Positions 1 through 12,463 of a stretch of DNA of 64,000 nt are shown piece after piece. The translations under genes and the position numbers were made by a program. The notes under the pieces were generated by a model, which was given only the letters and a program-made list of their open reading frames with translations, was not told the origin of the DNA and did no database searches. Position 1 is the stretch's first letter, and the number at the start of each line of letters is the position of its first letter. This stretch comes from Thunnus maccoyii (lineage: Eukaryota > Chordata > Actinopteri > Scombriformes > Scombridae): positions 29,176,662 through 29,240,661 of the forward strand of contig NC_056533.1 in assembly GCF_910596095.1 (NCBI RefSeq), read 5' to 3'.

Positions 1-823
1 GAGGAGAGGAGAGGAGAATAAGCACCAAATACAAACATCATGGAGTGAAGCAAAAGACAGAGGGCAGAGACACATGAAGGCTTAATTGGCCCCCTCAGAG
101 GCAGAGACAGACCATCTCTAACCTGCCATCTCTGAGGCAGAAGAGAAATACACAATGTGTACAGTAGGGAAAGTGATATAGAAGCATGCATAGACGTACC
201 ACTTTGCACATCCACTAAGCCACCCGCAAAGATGACTTGAAAGAATTCCCAGAAAAAATGTCCCACTGTTACACTTATTATATTTACTCAGAATATATAT
301 ATGATAAATACACATTTAAACCACTATCAGCTGGATCTGGGCTGATCTTACCTCTATTTTCTTACCTTTAGTGGTATCGATCCATTAAACTGATTGTCCC
401 TCAAATAATTGTTTCTTTGATCTAAAGTATTTTCAGTGATAACTATTTCCAGCTCTTCTGTGGATTATCCAGAGTGGACATCTAGGACATGCTTTCTGGA
501 AAGAGATATTGCTGCTGAATATTTAAATGTAATTTTTCAATGCTGTGAGCACCACAAAAAAGTTTCATTGGCCTCAATTGTACTTTGGGTGGAGGCAGAA
601 ATCTCAGAGACATACAGTCTCTCAAAACCTGGGCGAATAAAACCAAAACTATCTGCACAGTTAAATACTACTAGGGGTAGAAAAAATGCTGAATATATCC
701 TTTAAAAGTACATATACAAGTTTGATAGAAATAGCACCTGTTCACTTTCAGGCTGCACGCTGGTTCTCATGCATATATAATTGGTTGTTCAGCTGTTTTA
801 TTTCTGACAAAATATATCCTTAG
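1..823. other. Unannotated AT-rich stretch
   Basis: I recognise no gene or repeat family here. The open frames (the longest is 89 codons from position 436) have no signal peptide, domain or recognisable motif, and a short GAGGA-rich run sits at the left edge. It is probably intergenic or intronic. Confidence 0.5.
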
Positions 824-1650
824 TACATGCCCTCCAGAATGACACTTTTAAGAATTTTCTGATCTGACTGCACTGATCTATCGCTAGCGTAACATCACTA
901 TTTCAAAAATAAAAGCATTTTCTGATCTTGAACAACTTTAGGTTTTAGGTTTGGTTAAATTTAGGCACAAAAACAACTCGGTAAGTTTAAGGAAAAGATG
1001 ATTGTTTGGGTTAAAATGTACTTTGTTGAGGTTACGGAAACCTGGTCACAATGGTCACAATAATAGCCACTTGGTTAAGGATAAAGCTGTTCCTCGGCAG
1101 ACTTCCGCCGGCTCCAGACACTACGTGAACAAACCGTAGTAGCAGCATTTCACTTCTTTTTCTTGTTCTTTACTCAAAATGTCAACTTCTCAAATACATT
1201 TGTACATGCTCGAGCTGAAATTCCAATCTAAAATATGCGAGCGGACAACGCAAACAACCCACCTTAGCAACAATTTTAGCAACAAAGACTACGGAACAGA
1301 CAACAGTTTGTGGGCAGGGTTAGACTTTAGAGGGTTGACTTTCAGGGAGTCATGTTTTGAACTTTGACATATAACAGTACAAAAATGACAGAAATGACAG
1401 AAAGTCGTAAGCATGTTATGTCCTCTTTAAAGTCCCATGTTTTGTGAATCCATCCATCTACACCGAATCCCTCTAAGGACTTTGTAGCTCTATAATAATG
1501 CCACACTCCTTCTTTCTTTACTCCCAACAGACAAGAGTCACAATTACTACAGCCGCTAGAGGGCTTTGTCACTTGAAAGTAAACAAATGTCGTTTGTCGG
1601 CATTTGCTGAAATGACTGATGCTCTTGTTTTGTTTTGGATGACAGTCTCT
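824..1650 (+). repeat. Dispersed fish repeat, copy 1
   Basis: This stretch shares a series of matching blocks, in the same order, with 7262-7760. The blocks are a start near 'CCCTCCAGAATGAC', a central GGTTTAGG / GGTTAAAAT-rich section (about 940-1080), a 'GCCGCTAGAGGGCTTTGTCAC' type block near 1550 and an end near 'GGATGACAGTCTC'. Copy 1 is longer by about 330 bp, mostly between 1090 and 1420, so it either carries an insertion or copy 2 is deleted there. No coding sequence is evident. It resembles non-autonomous repeats common in percomorph genomes, but I cannot assign the superfamily. Confidence 0.6.
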
Positions 1651-4600
1651 TTATGTCTTTATGTTATCTTCTGCATGTGTATTCTTTATGTGTGTGTGTG
1701 TATATGTTTGTGAGTATTAATAATAACATAAACACATGTGAGGTCCAGTATGAATAAGAAAAAAAAAAAACTCCTATTCACCATTTAATATCATGCACTG
1801 TTACTATGCTTCATTCAAACTGTGTGTACAGTACTGGGGTATGTATCTCTCAAATTCTTTGTATGTGCATGTCCTGTATGTGTGCATGTGTTTATGTAGC
1901 TGTGTTGTTTATGAGTGCAGGTGACCTTTACTGTGTGTCTTGTGTGTGTTTGTGAGAGATCCACTGTATCAGCTGGAAGGCCACGGCTGCCTTATCTCCA
2001 GACTTGGAGACAGGGAGCTACCCAGAGGGATCACCTGCTCTTTAAAAACCCTCAGCCACAAAATCTCTGCCAGCAGAACAAAAACATACAATTTCTGATT
2101 AGAGAACAAGGCAAACTGAATATGGTATGAAACTGAGAGAGGAAGCCAGAGATGTGATGGCAAGGAGGAGAGCTCTGCACTGGTATTCCCAAGTGCATTC
2201 AGATGTGGAGATGGAGAGAAGATTAAAATACAAATTTGACATTTCACTGTCCCCTTTTCTACTTGAACGCCTACTGAGGGAAACAACATCACATAGCTAT
2301 TTAAAAACATACCAAATGCTTTTACATTGAAATAATCAGAGAGAGTACACAGTATTTTTCTTTATTTCATACTAAATCAATTGCAGTGTTGTTGGCAGCC
2401 CCGGGAGATTTTAAAAATCTGCTTTGCTATCTCTTCTGTTTGATGTGTTGTATTTTAGACCTTCTCACTGCAGGGAGTTGCCTAACTAATAATGAATAAT
2501 TATTGTCTGTCAGTCTCTACCTGTTCCTCTTATCCCATACTGGCATTGCTACAGCCCGTTAGCCATCAGAGGCTGTGGAGACTCTGCTGAGTTAGACATG
2601 AATAGCCTTCACCTCCTGTCCTATATTATGGCTCTCCTCAAATTCACTGGAGAATGATGTGAATATCCTCAACAGCAGGCTAAATATAACTATCATTGTT
2701 CTTCTTATAAGTACTCAGATAGCAAGAACAAGCGGGTTGAGAAGTGGGGATGGTGATGGTGGAGGAGTTTTTTGAAGGGGAAATAAGAATGATACTGGGG
2801 AGTGATTTTTAAGTTTCTATATCACTTTTAAAGTAACTTGTTTTTTAAGTGTTCATTATAGGTAAAAAAAAATTCAAGAGCTCTCATTTTCAGATTGATG
2901 CTGCTGGTTTTGAACACTAATTGCCATGCGAAATGCCTTTTTTTTGCTAAACAAAAGCTGGAAACAGATCTAAATGAAATACCATTTATGTTCAGAGTCT
3001 AGGATAAAAATAAAAAAAATAAATAAATGAGCAAAGTGCAGAGAATATCGGATAAAAGTTATCATGCTCTCATTGCGATTTCAAAACTGCCTAGGGAGCA
3101 CTTTCACCTGAGCTTATCTTTATTTAGACATACATGTAATTTCAGTTTCTTATTATTTATTTTACAAGCTCCATTTGACAGTTCTAAACGCAGCTACAGA
3201 CAGATATAGATGGTACAGATGGTTAAACTTGCTGCTTGCTTGATGTAACCGGTGGTACAGTCAGGTACTGTCAGAATACACATATAGCATCTTTCCACCC
3301 CCACTTCACCTGTCACTCAGTGACACAGTCCCTCAAAGCTCTGAGATCACGGTGGCTTCCAGTCGGCTCTCGAAGCCACAGCTGTGAATCCCCGGTGGCT
3401 TTCGTCAAAGCAACCAGCTGCCGACATCCAGCCAATAATCTGCATACATTAATATCCTCATTATGGTTATACTGTACTCCCCCTGCTAGAGAAGACCTGT
3501 GATTAAATTACACATCCAGACATAGATCACTGTCATCCATCTTAGTGAAACCCTGTCAGAGAAGAGCTAGCCTTGCTGTGCAGTTTCTCACAGTCTCTTG
3601 TCCCAGCATGATGGAAACCATCCAATCAAATCATCTCACATAGCAACACAAATTAGCATTCATTTAAAAAAAAAAAAAAATCCACCCAGCTCCGGTGCTT
3701 GCCTCAAGCTTCCAAACATGACATATTCCACTATTTAGCAGTAGCTCCTTGGTAAAGAACAAGTACAATTGCTCACTGCACACAAGAGTTAAACTCAGAA
3801 ATAATTACCCAAGTCAATGGGTGCCACTATCTCTGTGATTGGTTGAGTGCTCAGGCGAAAGCTATTATGTTTTTCTTTCTATTTTTTTCACAGGATTTCA
3901 ATTAAAAACTGTATGAAATGGTGGGCCTATCTTTAAACGATAGACCCCCAGAAATCCCTTCTCGAGGGAGGACCTATTGTAGTGTCCTCATCAACACTCC
4001 AATTAGAGCTCGCCTATTATCTTTTATGATAAAAAAGGGTATTACCACAAAAGCACCTTATCCTTCTCTCCCTAAAATAACTCTTTAGCTTTTCACCCCA
4101 TAATTTCATTTCAGGAAGATAGTCATTCATCAATTAGAATGGTAATTTTCATTAATGACGCTTGGTCTCACTGAATATTGAATAAATTGTCCATTCATTT
4201 GGATCTTGTGCTTTTGGTTCAGTAATATCTCATGAATATAGTGTGAGATATGAATACAAACAGTGAAATATCTGTGTGGAAATGCAAAGGCAATTGAGAG
4301 AGGGAGAATCACAGACAGAGAAAAAAGAGAGACCAATGGCAACATACTCTTAACAGATCATCCATATTGCAGCTAATATAGTCATACTATGATTAGCTTA
4401 GCAAAACTAAGTCTAACAAATCATCCTTGTTATGCCCAATGTTTTCATGAATACATTTTGGCCCTAAATGGGCTTCCTCTAATATACTTAAACTCAGAAA
4501 GTGTATTAAAAAAAATATTACAGTTCAACAGTTATTGCATTAATTAAAACTCACCTCTTGTATGTTTTTCCTAATCACAGAAGTTGATAAAGAAGGCAGC

Positions 4601-7261
4601 TGTTACTCAAAAACCTCCCGGCATTTATGTCATAAATCATTTGTGATAAGGACTAATTTAATTACATACTGATGCAAAACACTGGGCAGAATCCAATGTC
4701 AAAAACTGTTGAGAGATAATACAGCACACCACAAGCATATTCTTCAGCTCATACAATGTTGTTGTGCCAGTGGGATCAAGTAATGTCCGATCTTTTTGCG
4801 GCAAAGTAAATATATGAAATAATTCAGTGTGTTGCAGTTAAATAAAAAAGAGTAATAGAGTGTTAGAAACAAGATAAACTGTGGGCATGCCTCTGGAAAT
4901 GCCTTCAGAAATGATAAAATGGAATATAAAGCATTTGGTCTGACGCCTTGAGGAAGCAGAGTCATCCTGACGTCAGGTGTGGCTTTTTTTTTGTATTTAT
5001 TGAGTCTATGTGATTCAGAACACAGCAGGTAGACATTTATAAGATATGTAGATATTTGAGACTACACAGTTTAAAAAATATGCTGTCATTTTTCTATGTT
5101 TTGGTGGAGGCAATTCTATACAGAGTGCCACATCACGGTGAAAGAAGCCAAACAATTTGAGGAGACAATGTCACAGAGGCAGCATGAGTCATATTGCTGG
5201 TGACTCTTTAAATAAACTGAAATACTTTGGGATTAATGAAAGACAGTTGCCACCTCATACACTCATACACAGAAGATGTCCTTACTCACATACACACCAC
5301 ACCAAGGGATGTGTGTTATCAGTTGTGACACATGCTGCTTATTTGTTTGTCTCCAGTAATGTGCTGCACAACACTCTATTCATCAGTCCTGATTTTCCCC
5401 GTGGCAAGCGGGTTTGTGTGCGTGTGTGAGTTGTGCATGTTTATGTGTGTCCTGCTGAGGCAACAGCCTGGGTGTTTATTGGTCCCTCAGAGCAAAGGTT
5501 CCCAGCTTCATTTGAAGCAGTTTCACTGCACTTTCTGGGCTGACTTTACTACAGCCTGTGATTTCCTGAACCAGACTCACATGCTGCCCATAAAGCAAAG
5601 TTATTCTCCTCACACAAAGCCGCTGGCGGGTAATGACAGGCTTATCATTTTCTGACTCACTTGGACAGTCTGTGGTTTTTATTTTGACATGGTGTTTGAT
5701 ATCTGATTTTACACATTGTTGTTTATTGATGCATTTATTTTTTAAAAGTGTTAGTTCAGCATCAGTTTTTCTTGATAGCGCTCTTCTTCTTTAGGATGCT
5801 CACAAGCTGCATTCGACTTGCATCCAGATGACAAAATTTGAAATAAAAGTCCAAAACAGCACAGTGTTTTTTTGAAAGCCTGATAGAAATATGAGCAAAA
5901 TTCAATTTTCACACCTGTCACTTAATCCACCCTGGTGTGATCAGATGATAAATGTTGCATTAAGACAAGTGCTGCCACAGCCCCTGACCTCTGTGACACA
6001 TCACAAACCCAACCACACATCTATCCATCACCTTTAAAGGGAGAAAACCTTCCCCGCCCTGTTTCTATTTCCCTCTGGTTGTGATGGAAGCAGGACAGCG
6101 AGGAGAGCCAGGAGTGGAGGCGGCTTTGGGCTGAAGATGTGCTAATGGGGAGATAGTACATTCTCCCACACATCCATTCCCTGTGCTGTCAAGGAGCATT
6201 ATAGTGGAACGCTGACGATGGGAACCTCGGTTTCTCCCCACCCCGACACCTGCTGCTCCTCCATCTGCTGTAGCCAAACAGCCTCCTGCTTCTCCTGTTT
6301 ACCCCATTTCCAACACATCCATACATACATTCATTCATTTGTCTATCCTTTCATTTCCATAGGGGGAAAAAAAGAAGTTGTGTTCTACAAAGAACTTTTC
6401 TTCTAGAGAGTGGCAGCCAGGTTGCCAGAAAGCTGATATTGTTAGCATAAAACCCTTCACCCACTGCTGCAAACTTTTAAAGACTCTGCTGTAGCTGGAT
6501 GAGGGAACTCATACTAAAAGAATGACAGTCTGAATATACAAGCAGGGAGTCGCAGAGTCCAGCTCAGTCAGGCTACACATTTATGCTGAGGAACAGTTGA
6601 TGAGCGCACGATTTGGCCCTCAGGTAAAAAAAAAACAAAACAAAAACAAAAAAACATGAAATGTCACCAAGTCAGATACTTGTCAGCTAGAACATTTGCA
6701 TCACTGCTTCCATCTGAGGCAAATGAGGAGGAGAGGGAGACTAGGTCAGCAGATAGAAGTTTGTGTGTCAGCAGAGAGGAGGTTACTACCTAATTCAGAA
6801 AACAATATGGAAATGATGTCTTTAAGGAACTGAAGAAATGCGCGTCTAACACAGAAGAAATAACAAGAATAGCATTTGCACTGTTGAAACACAAAAATAT
6901 GCACACTTGACAAAAGAACCACTTTTATGGTACCCGCAGTTTGTGAAGTGAGTAGCCTGAAGGACTGAAGAGAACAAATAGCATTGTATATGTGTTTGCC
7001 TGTAGCATCTGCTCTAAAAACAGTCTTGCTCTTTCAGTATCACAAAACATCAGGTGTTCAGTCTTTGCTTTTTAGTATGTTTTGGTAGATCAATGTGAAA
7101 CTACATCTTGTCCAAGTGCAATGACTTAGTGAAAAATGTTCTGTATCAGCTCAATGGGTCAGAGAATCTTGAGGTTTCTTACAATGTTTCTATTGTGCTT
7201 GTAAGAGGCTGCATGGCTTCCAACAGGTCGTCCAAATTAAACCACAAAATGCTATGTTGGT
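1651..7261. other. Unique non-coding stretch
   Basis: No recognisable gene or transposon is seen in 5.6 kb. Short homopolymer and A-rich runs occur at 1760, 3002-3026, 3665 and 6626, and TG-rich sequence at 1675-1720. The block 3940-4235 is free of simple repeats and rich in TAAT cores, and it looks like possible conserved non-coding DNA (see findings). Open frames are all under about 115 codons and lack motifs. Confidence 0.5.
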
Positions 7262-7760
7262 CCATGCACTCCAGAACGATACATAGCAGAGTTTTTTGAT
7301 CGAATGCCCCCTGGCAGTTAGTTACAAATTGCTGTTGAAATGATGTGACAATGCTGTGGTTACGGTTTGGTTAGGTTTAGGGAAAAATCCTGGTTTGGGT
7401 TATAATAAGTACCTTGTTAAGGTTAGAGAAACATTGTGGTTTGGATGAAAAATATTAATTCATTAATGTTAAGGGACAATTTTATGCATGATAAAAAAAC
7501 AAACAAACTATGTAGACCTGTGGAGCGGGAAATGGGAAACAAACATCAGTCTCTCGCTATAATTAAGTTGACCCATTCATCTACACAAAACTCCTCCCTA
7601 CCTGGACTTTGTTGCTATAACGTCACATGATTTCATCCTTTGCTCTCGTTATAAGTACTACGGCCACTAGAGGGCTTCTGTCACTTGAACGTAAACATGT
7701 CATAGTGGGGCCCTTGTCGAAACGACTGATTCTGTTGTTTTTCTTGGGAGGACAGCCTCA
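7262..7760 (+). repeat. Dispersed fish repeat, copy 2
   Basis: This is a second, shorter copy of the family at 824-1650. It shares the 'CACTCCAGAACGATAC'-type start, the GGTTTGGTTAGGTTTAGGG section at about 7365-7385, the 'GGCCACTAGAGGGCTTCTG' block near 7660 and the 'GGAGGACAGCCTC' end. The two copies are clearly diverged, which suggests old insertions. No open frame of interest lies inside. Confidence 0.6.
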
Positions 7761-8824
7761 TGGCTTCAGTTATGTTTGGTAATTCCGGGATTCAAGGATC
7801 TTGATGGACCACAGAGAAGAGAGAGGCTATCAAAGAGCATCATTACAATCAATTGGACTGTGTGTGGTACTAACTGGCACTCTCCTGTTCTGTGTCTCTC
7901 TGAGTTGAATATAATGCACTCATAATATCAGGTCTAATGAGTATGATGGGAAGATTTTTTTATTATGGCTTCAGGTGGTCATTTTGTACAAAGACAAGCC
8001 AACAGCATGATACAGGGTTACTCCTTTCACCTCAGAGCGAGCTTTAATTTCTTCATTAATAATTTGCACTGATACAACACTTGTTTCAAACGCACCATTT
8101 TATGATCAAAACAGCCCCAATTCATTATTAAAAAACTTCCATCTAAGCGTGATTAATGATTTATATCAACCCATAGAAGAAAAATGCTGTTGTTGTTAAT
8201 TCTGCATGTCACATTCACCGTCTCAGGCGTAATACTACATAGTGTTATATGCTAGCTTCAGTAATTCAGTTTAATCATAGTCTAACAGTTAACACAACTG
8301 ATATATTTCATATTCTCACAAAGAGAAGCGATTATGGTGATAAAAGTGTTGGCAGATTTTTGAGTTTTTTTGTTTAGCCTTTGTGTCATTTTGTCTGGTA
8401 GAAGAAAATAAGTCTGGTTTGTTGGCATAAGGTCTGGCTGAGGTCACCTCTCCTGACTGCATCTGTCTTAACTCCTGCTTTGTGGTTTTTGAAGGAGAAA
8501 CAGTTGAGCTGATACTGTAAGTCTCAGTGGTTCATGGATAGAGCTACCTTGGGTTACACATCGCTGAAACACACACACACACATGCACAAGCCTCACAGC
8601 AGTGACAGGCAGAGATGCCCTCGGTTTGACCTGGGAGCATTGCCGCCATGCAAAGGGTGTCTGACAGCCTCACTGAGCTCCCTTGTATCACGGCTGGATC
8701 ACTTAGTGACACACATCCAACTGCATGCACAGATATACAAAGGCACATGCTGTCATTTTCAATTCTCATACAGAGAAGAGTCGGGCCATGCTTGTAACTC
8801 TGTGAGGCTGCAGGCACAGCGGTA
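7761..8824. other. Unannotated stretch with a short CA run
   Basis: No recognisable gene is present. A short (AC)n run lies at 8569-8583. The overlapping frames on both strands at about 8554-8867 carry no recognisable domain and are treated as chance. Confidence 0.5.
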
Positions 8825-9166
8825 CTTTGAGCTAAACGTTAACGTCAACCTGCAAAGAGGCTCATAATAATAATTTTAACATGCTGATGTGTATCATTCA
8901 CCATGTGCACCATCTTAGTTTATCTTGCTATTATTTTATAATTAACACCAATTAAAGTTGAAGCTCATGGCAATGTCATGGTCATAAACTAATTGAACAA
9001 ATTGAAATTTTGACCTTTTGATGGCACTTTTGATGTTACTGGATCACTAAGACAATTCTCCCTGTGGTGACCACAAATGTCTGTACCTAATTTCATGGCA
9101 ATCCATCCAGTAGTTGTCAAAGACACATTGTGACCAAAAAAATGTCAACCTGTTTGTGGTGCTGGA
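8825..9166 (+). repeat. Degenerate teleost interspersed repeat
   Basis: The sequence reads like a decayed copy of a dispersed repeat that I recognise from many percomorph genomes. It starts with a 'GAGCTAAACGTTAACGTCA' block and passes through 'CACCATCTTAGTTTA', 'GGTCATAAACTAATTGAAC' and 'TTTTGACC'. It ends with the diagnostic 'TTTCATGGCAATCCATCC' block at about 9090-9108. It has no coding capacity. The class (SINE, MITE or LINE UTR) cannot be settled by eye. Confidence 0.6.
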
Positions 9167-9187
9167 CAGAAAAACGGGATCACGTAA

Positions 9188-9560
9188 TGGATAGGTTCAC
9201 AATTTTTCAAGTCTGTCTTAAAACAGCAGTCAGGTGACCAAATGAACACTGAAACAGGTTTTGCTTGCTCCTGTTCATACTGACCATTAGACAATCCCCT
9301 CCAAATGCACTTACAATGTAAGTGATAGGGGACAAAATCCACAGTCCTCATTTTAAACAGGAACATATTTAGAAGTTCATCTGAAGATAATATGAGGCTT
9401 CAGCTAAAGTGGATATCTTCAACAGTTTCAGTGTTTTTAGTAAAAGATTCCATCTTTGTGTCTCAACGGACAGTGTTTTCCTGTTCAACTGCAGTGAAAG
9501 GATCATAAAAAAGAGGAAATTTGGCACTAAAAGGACACAAACTTTTAAAGAGATGGGGGG
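9188..9560 (+). mobile_element. Fish MITE-like repeat, 3' end truncated
   Basis: This contains the block order of a common percomorph non-autonomous repeat: 'GGTTCACAATTTTTCAAG', then 'AACACTGAAACAGGTTTT', 'CTGTTCATACTGACCATTAG', 'CACTTACAATGTAAGTGAT', a 'GATAATATGAGGCTTCAGC' block and a 'GGAAATTTGGCACTAAAAGG' block. The expected mirror-image end (AATTGTGAACC) is not seen, so the right end looks lost. The embedded palindrome around 9311-9333 (ACTTACAATGTAAGT) fits a hairpin-rich MITE. Confidence 0.5.
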
Positions 9561-10079
9561 GTCCGCTGAGCAAAACTCAGGAGAGACTCAGCAGCCAGAC
9601 ATTTCACCATTCTTTGTTCAAGAGCAGCTGAGATTGACAAATGAGAATAGCTGGTCAATCTTAAAGGTCAGTCCACCTTAAATAATCCTGGTGAGATTAC
9701 GCTAACCCATTGTAGTTAACTTCGGGGCTATGCCCCTTCCAGCAGTTGGGGAAACAACAGACGAGACTTTTCATTGTCTTGAGAAGCTGCAGCATTTATT
9801 AACTGACACACTGTAGTCTGTACTGTACTGCACATTTACCGCCAGATTGACAACTTACTGTTAACCTTTTCCTCTGCTCCACTCGCATTCACCATCACAT
9901 CTCTGCCGCTCGCTCAGCCACACACTCACCACGCACAAACATTACGCACTGCCTTATTCCTTAAAGGAGCTACACTACCAAGAGTTAATTCCCAGGCATC
10001 GACACATAGGCTGACTCACGTTTTGGAAAAGCACTGCACAGAGGCTCCAAACGCTATTGATTTCCGAATGAATGGATAT

Positions 10080-10185
10080 TTGGCATTATTTTTGACATAA
10101 AAAAAAAAGAGATTTTTTTGGCCTGGCAGGGGTTCTTGTTGGCCTGGCAGCCCGTCAGGCCTGTACAATTATACGGGAAACACTG
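10080..10185. mobile_element. hAT-type right terminus (non-autonomous)
   Basis: The block ends in GGGAAACACTG (10175-10185), which is the inverse of CAGTGTTTCCC, a classic hAT terminal motif. It is preceded by a 'GGCCTGGCAG' sequence present twice (about 10120 and 10141). The following 8 bases (CAGTATCT) are where a target duplication should lie, but I found no matching left copy. The left end is therefore missing or unrecognised. No transposase is present. Confidence 0.45.
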
Positions 10186-10889
10186 CAGTATCTAAGTCCA
10201 TAGGAGGGGTTGAAAGAGACAATGACAGACACAACAAGCAACTGGAGCAAGAGCTTATTTTCAACTTAAAATATATCAAAGACTTCTGTAGAAAAATAAA
10301 TTAATAAAAGTTTCCTCTCTAAACTGACATTCTAGTGATAATTAACCAGTGCATACCATAATTAAGGCATTCAGTGCAACAATTAACTGTTTTAACAGTG
10401 CTTTGCAGTTTGAACACATAACATAAATCCCATGAAACTGGTTACTTAACACATTTTACTTGCAAAGGAAGAGAATGTCTCTGAAGTGTATCAGAGTTCT
10501 GGACTCCTCTGGTCTGTTCATTTAAGTTCATCTTTGTTCCTTTGTTGTGGTCAGTTCAGCTAGCTTCAGTCAGATAGGGCAGTGCCAAGTCAATTTCAGT
10601 TCCAAAGTGCTCTTAGGTTTATCAAAAGTCAAGTAGTGAAATGGGGGGCTTTAACAGTCCTACCACACTGGTGTATTCAAGTGATGGGAATGAAGGAATG
10701 AGTGGGTTCCTCTTTGAGGCAAAAGGTGACCTCGGTCAAACTCTTTGGGGTTGAGTGGTGGTTCGCCACCTCCTTCGTCAAGGAGAATCCAAAATCCAAA
10801 ATCTAAGGGTATTTCCAGGGAATCTCAAAACCTAGCCTGTGTAAAAACAAGGCTATTGCTTTATTATATATAATATGCTATATTAAATC
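10186..10889. other. Unrecognised stretch upstream of the LINE
   Basis: No gene is recognised. The sequence is moderately low complexity and could be a decayed repeat or the 5' flank of the adjacent LINE, but nothing diagnostic is visible. Confidence 0.4.
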
Positions 10890-12412
10890 AACCCCTACTG
10901 AAAAAAAATCTAACCTTGATACCTACAATCTTAATAATTTTAGACCCATATCCAAATTACCCTTTCTTGCCAAAGTCCTGGACAAAGTGATATATTTTCA
11001 GATCTTATACTTTATGAATAGCCCCTCACCTTTTGAAAAGTTCATCACAGTACAGAAACTGCACTTCTAAAACTATTAAATGACATTAGGATGAATTCAG
11101 ATGCTGGCTGTTGTACTGTTTTGGTGTTGTTAGACCTCTCTGCTGAGTTTCAAGCAGTTGATCATGGCATATTAATTGATCGACTAGAAAACTAGGTAGG
11201 TATGACTGGGACTCTCTAGACTGGTTTAAGTCTTACCTAAGTGACAGAACCTTCTCTGTACCAGTGATGAATGTCTTCTCTAGCTATGCAAATGTTCCTC
11301 AAGGGTCTATTCGTGGCCCTTTACTGTTCTCCATCTACATGTTGCAACTAGGTCAAGTTATCTGCTACTCGATTATTTCTTTCCATTTTTATGCAGGCAA
11401 TACACAAATCTATTTATCCATAAATCCATCAGAACTCACATCATTTATCTCACTCACAGTCTGTCTTGCAGACATAAGGTCCTGGGTGTCCAGTAACTTC
11501 TGCTGAATAATGAAAAAACTGAAGTGATGGTATTTGGACTCAAAGCACACAGGGATTGTGTAAGCCAGACTTTAGTTTCCCAATTTTTGCAATGCACCCA
11601 TGAGGCCAGAAAGCTGGGCGTAATCTTGAATCAGATCTGAACTTTTCTTAACATTTTGGCAATATCACTAAATCAGCTATCAATCAAATCAGGAGTATTG
11701 CAAAGATTAGATCATTCCTTTCATTCAGTGAAGCACAAACTCTCATTCATGCTTTTGTCTCCAGCCATCTAGATTAGTGTCACTCATTATTTGACGGACT
11801 GCCCCAGAAATCCATCGACCGTCTCCAACATGTACAAATACCGCAGCTAGGGTGCTTACAAGAACTCGAAAATATGAGCACATTTCCCCTATCCTCGCCC
11901 CACTGCACTGGTTACCAGTTGTGTTCAGAATTGATTTTAAAATTTTATTGCTTGTTTTTAAATCACTGAGTGGACTTGCCCCATCTTACATTATCGAATT
12001 TCTTACCCCTTACAGTCCTGCTCCTACTCTCAGATCTGCAGAACAGCTGTTGCTCTTGGCCCCCAGGGCAAGGCTTGAGACAAAGGGTAGTAGCGCATTT
12101 GCCATAAGGGCTCAACAACTGTAGAATAATTTTCTATTGAGAACCAGACAAACAACCTCAGAGTCCTCTTCTAAAACTCTTTTAACTCATTTTTATAAAA
12201 TGGCTTTTAATAAGAGTTTTTCTTTTGGATTTGCTTTTAGTCATTTAGGCTGTTTATTCTTAAGATTGTTATTTCATTGTCTTTTATCTATGTTTTCTAT
12301 TTCTGATTGCATTGAACTTATTCTAATTTGTAATTGCACTGTGCATTTTCTGTTTTTATGTCTGAAGCACTTTGTAAACTTGTTTTTGAAAAGTGCGATA
12401 CAAAGGAAGTTT

Positions 12413-12443
<31 letters not shown>

Positions 12444-12463
12444 TTATTATTATTATTATTTAT
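10890..12463 (+). mobile_element. 5'-truncated L2/Maui-like LINE (dead)
   Basis: This is a non-LTR retrotransposon fragment covering the reverse transcriptase to the 3' tail. Broken frames encode, in order, 'NNFRPISKLPFLAKVLDKV' (about 10934-10990), an RT block 'VPQGSIRGPLLFSIYM' (11292-11339), the palm motif as 'HFYAGNTQIYLS' (about 11383-11418), and the conserved L2 C-terminal region 'ISPILAPLHWLPV' followed by 'VFKSLSGLAPSYI' (11882-11990). The 3' UTR ends in 'GCACTTTGTAAACTTG' and 'GTGCGATACAAAG', then a TTC/TTA microsatellite tail, typical of fish L2. The catalytic YADD is changed to YAGN, and there are several stops and frameshifts, so the copy is inactive. ORF1 and the endonuclease are absent, consistent with 5' truncation during integration. 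Confidence 0.85.
12410..12463 (+). repeat. (TTC)n(TTA)n microsatellite, LINE tail
   Basis: A run of TTC repeats passes directly into TTA repeats. It lies just after the LINE 3' UTR and is most simply the element's own 3' terminal repeat, expanded after insertion. Confidence 0.9.

Noticed and set aside
9409..9681. 90-codon frame
   Set aside because: Falls within a recognised non-coding fish MITE.
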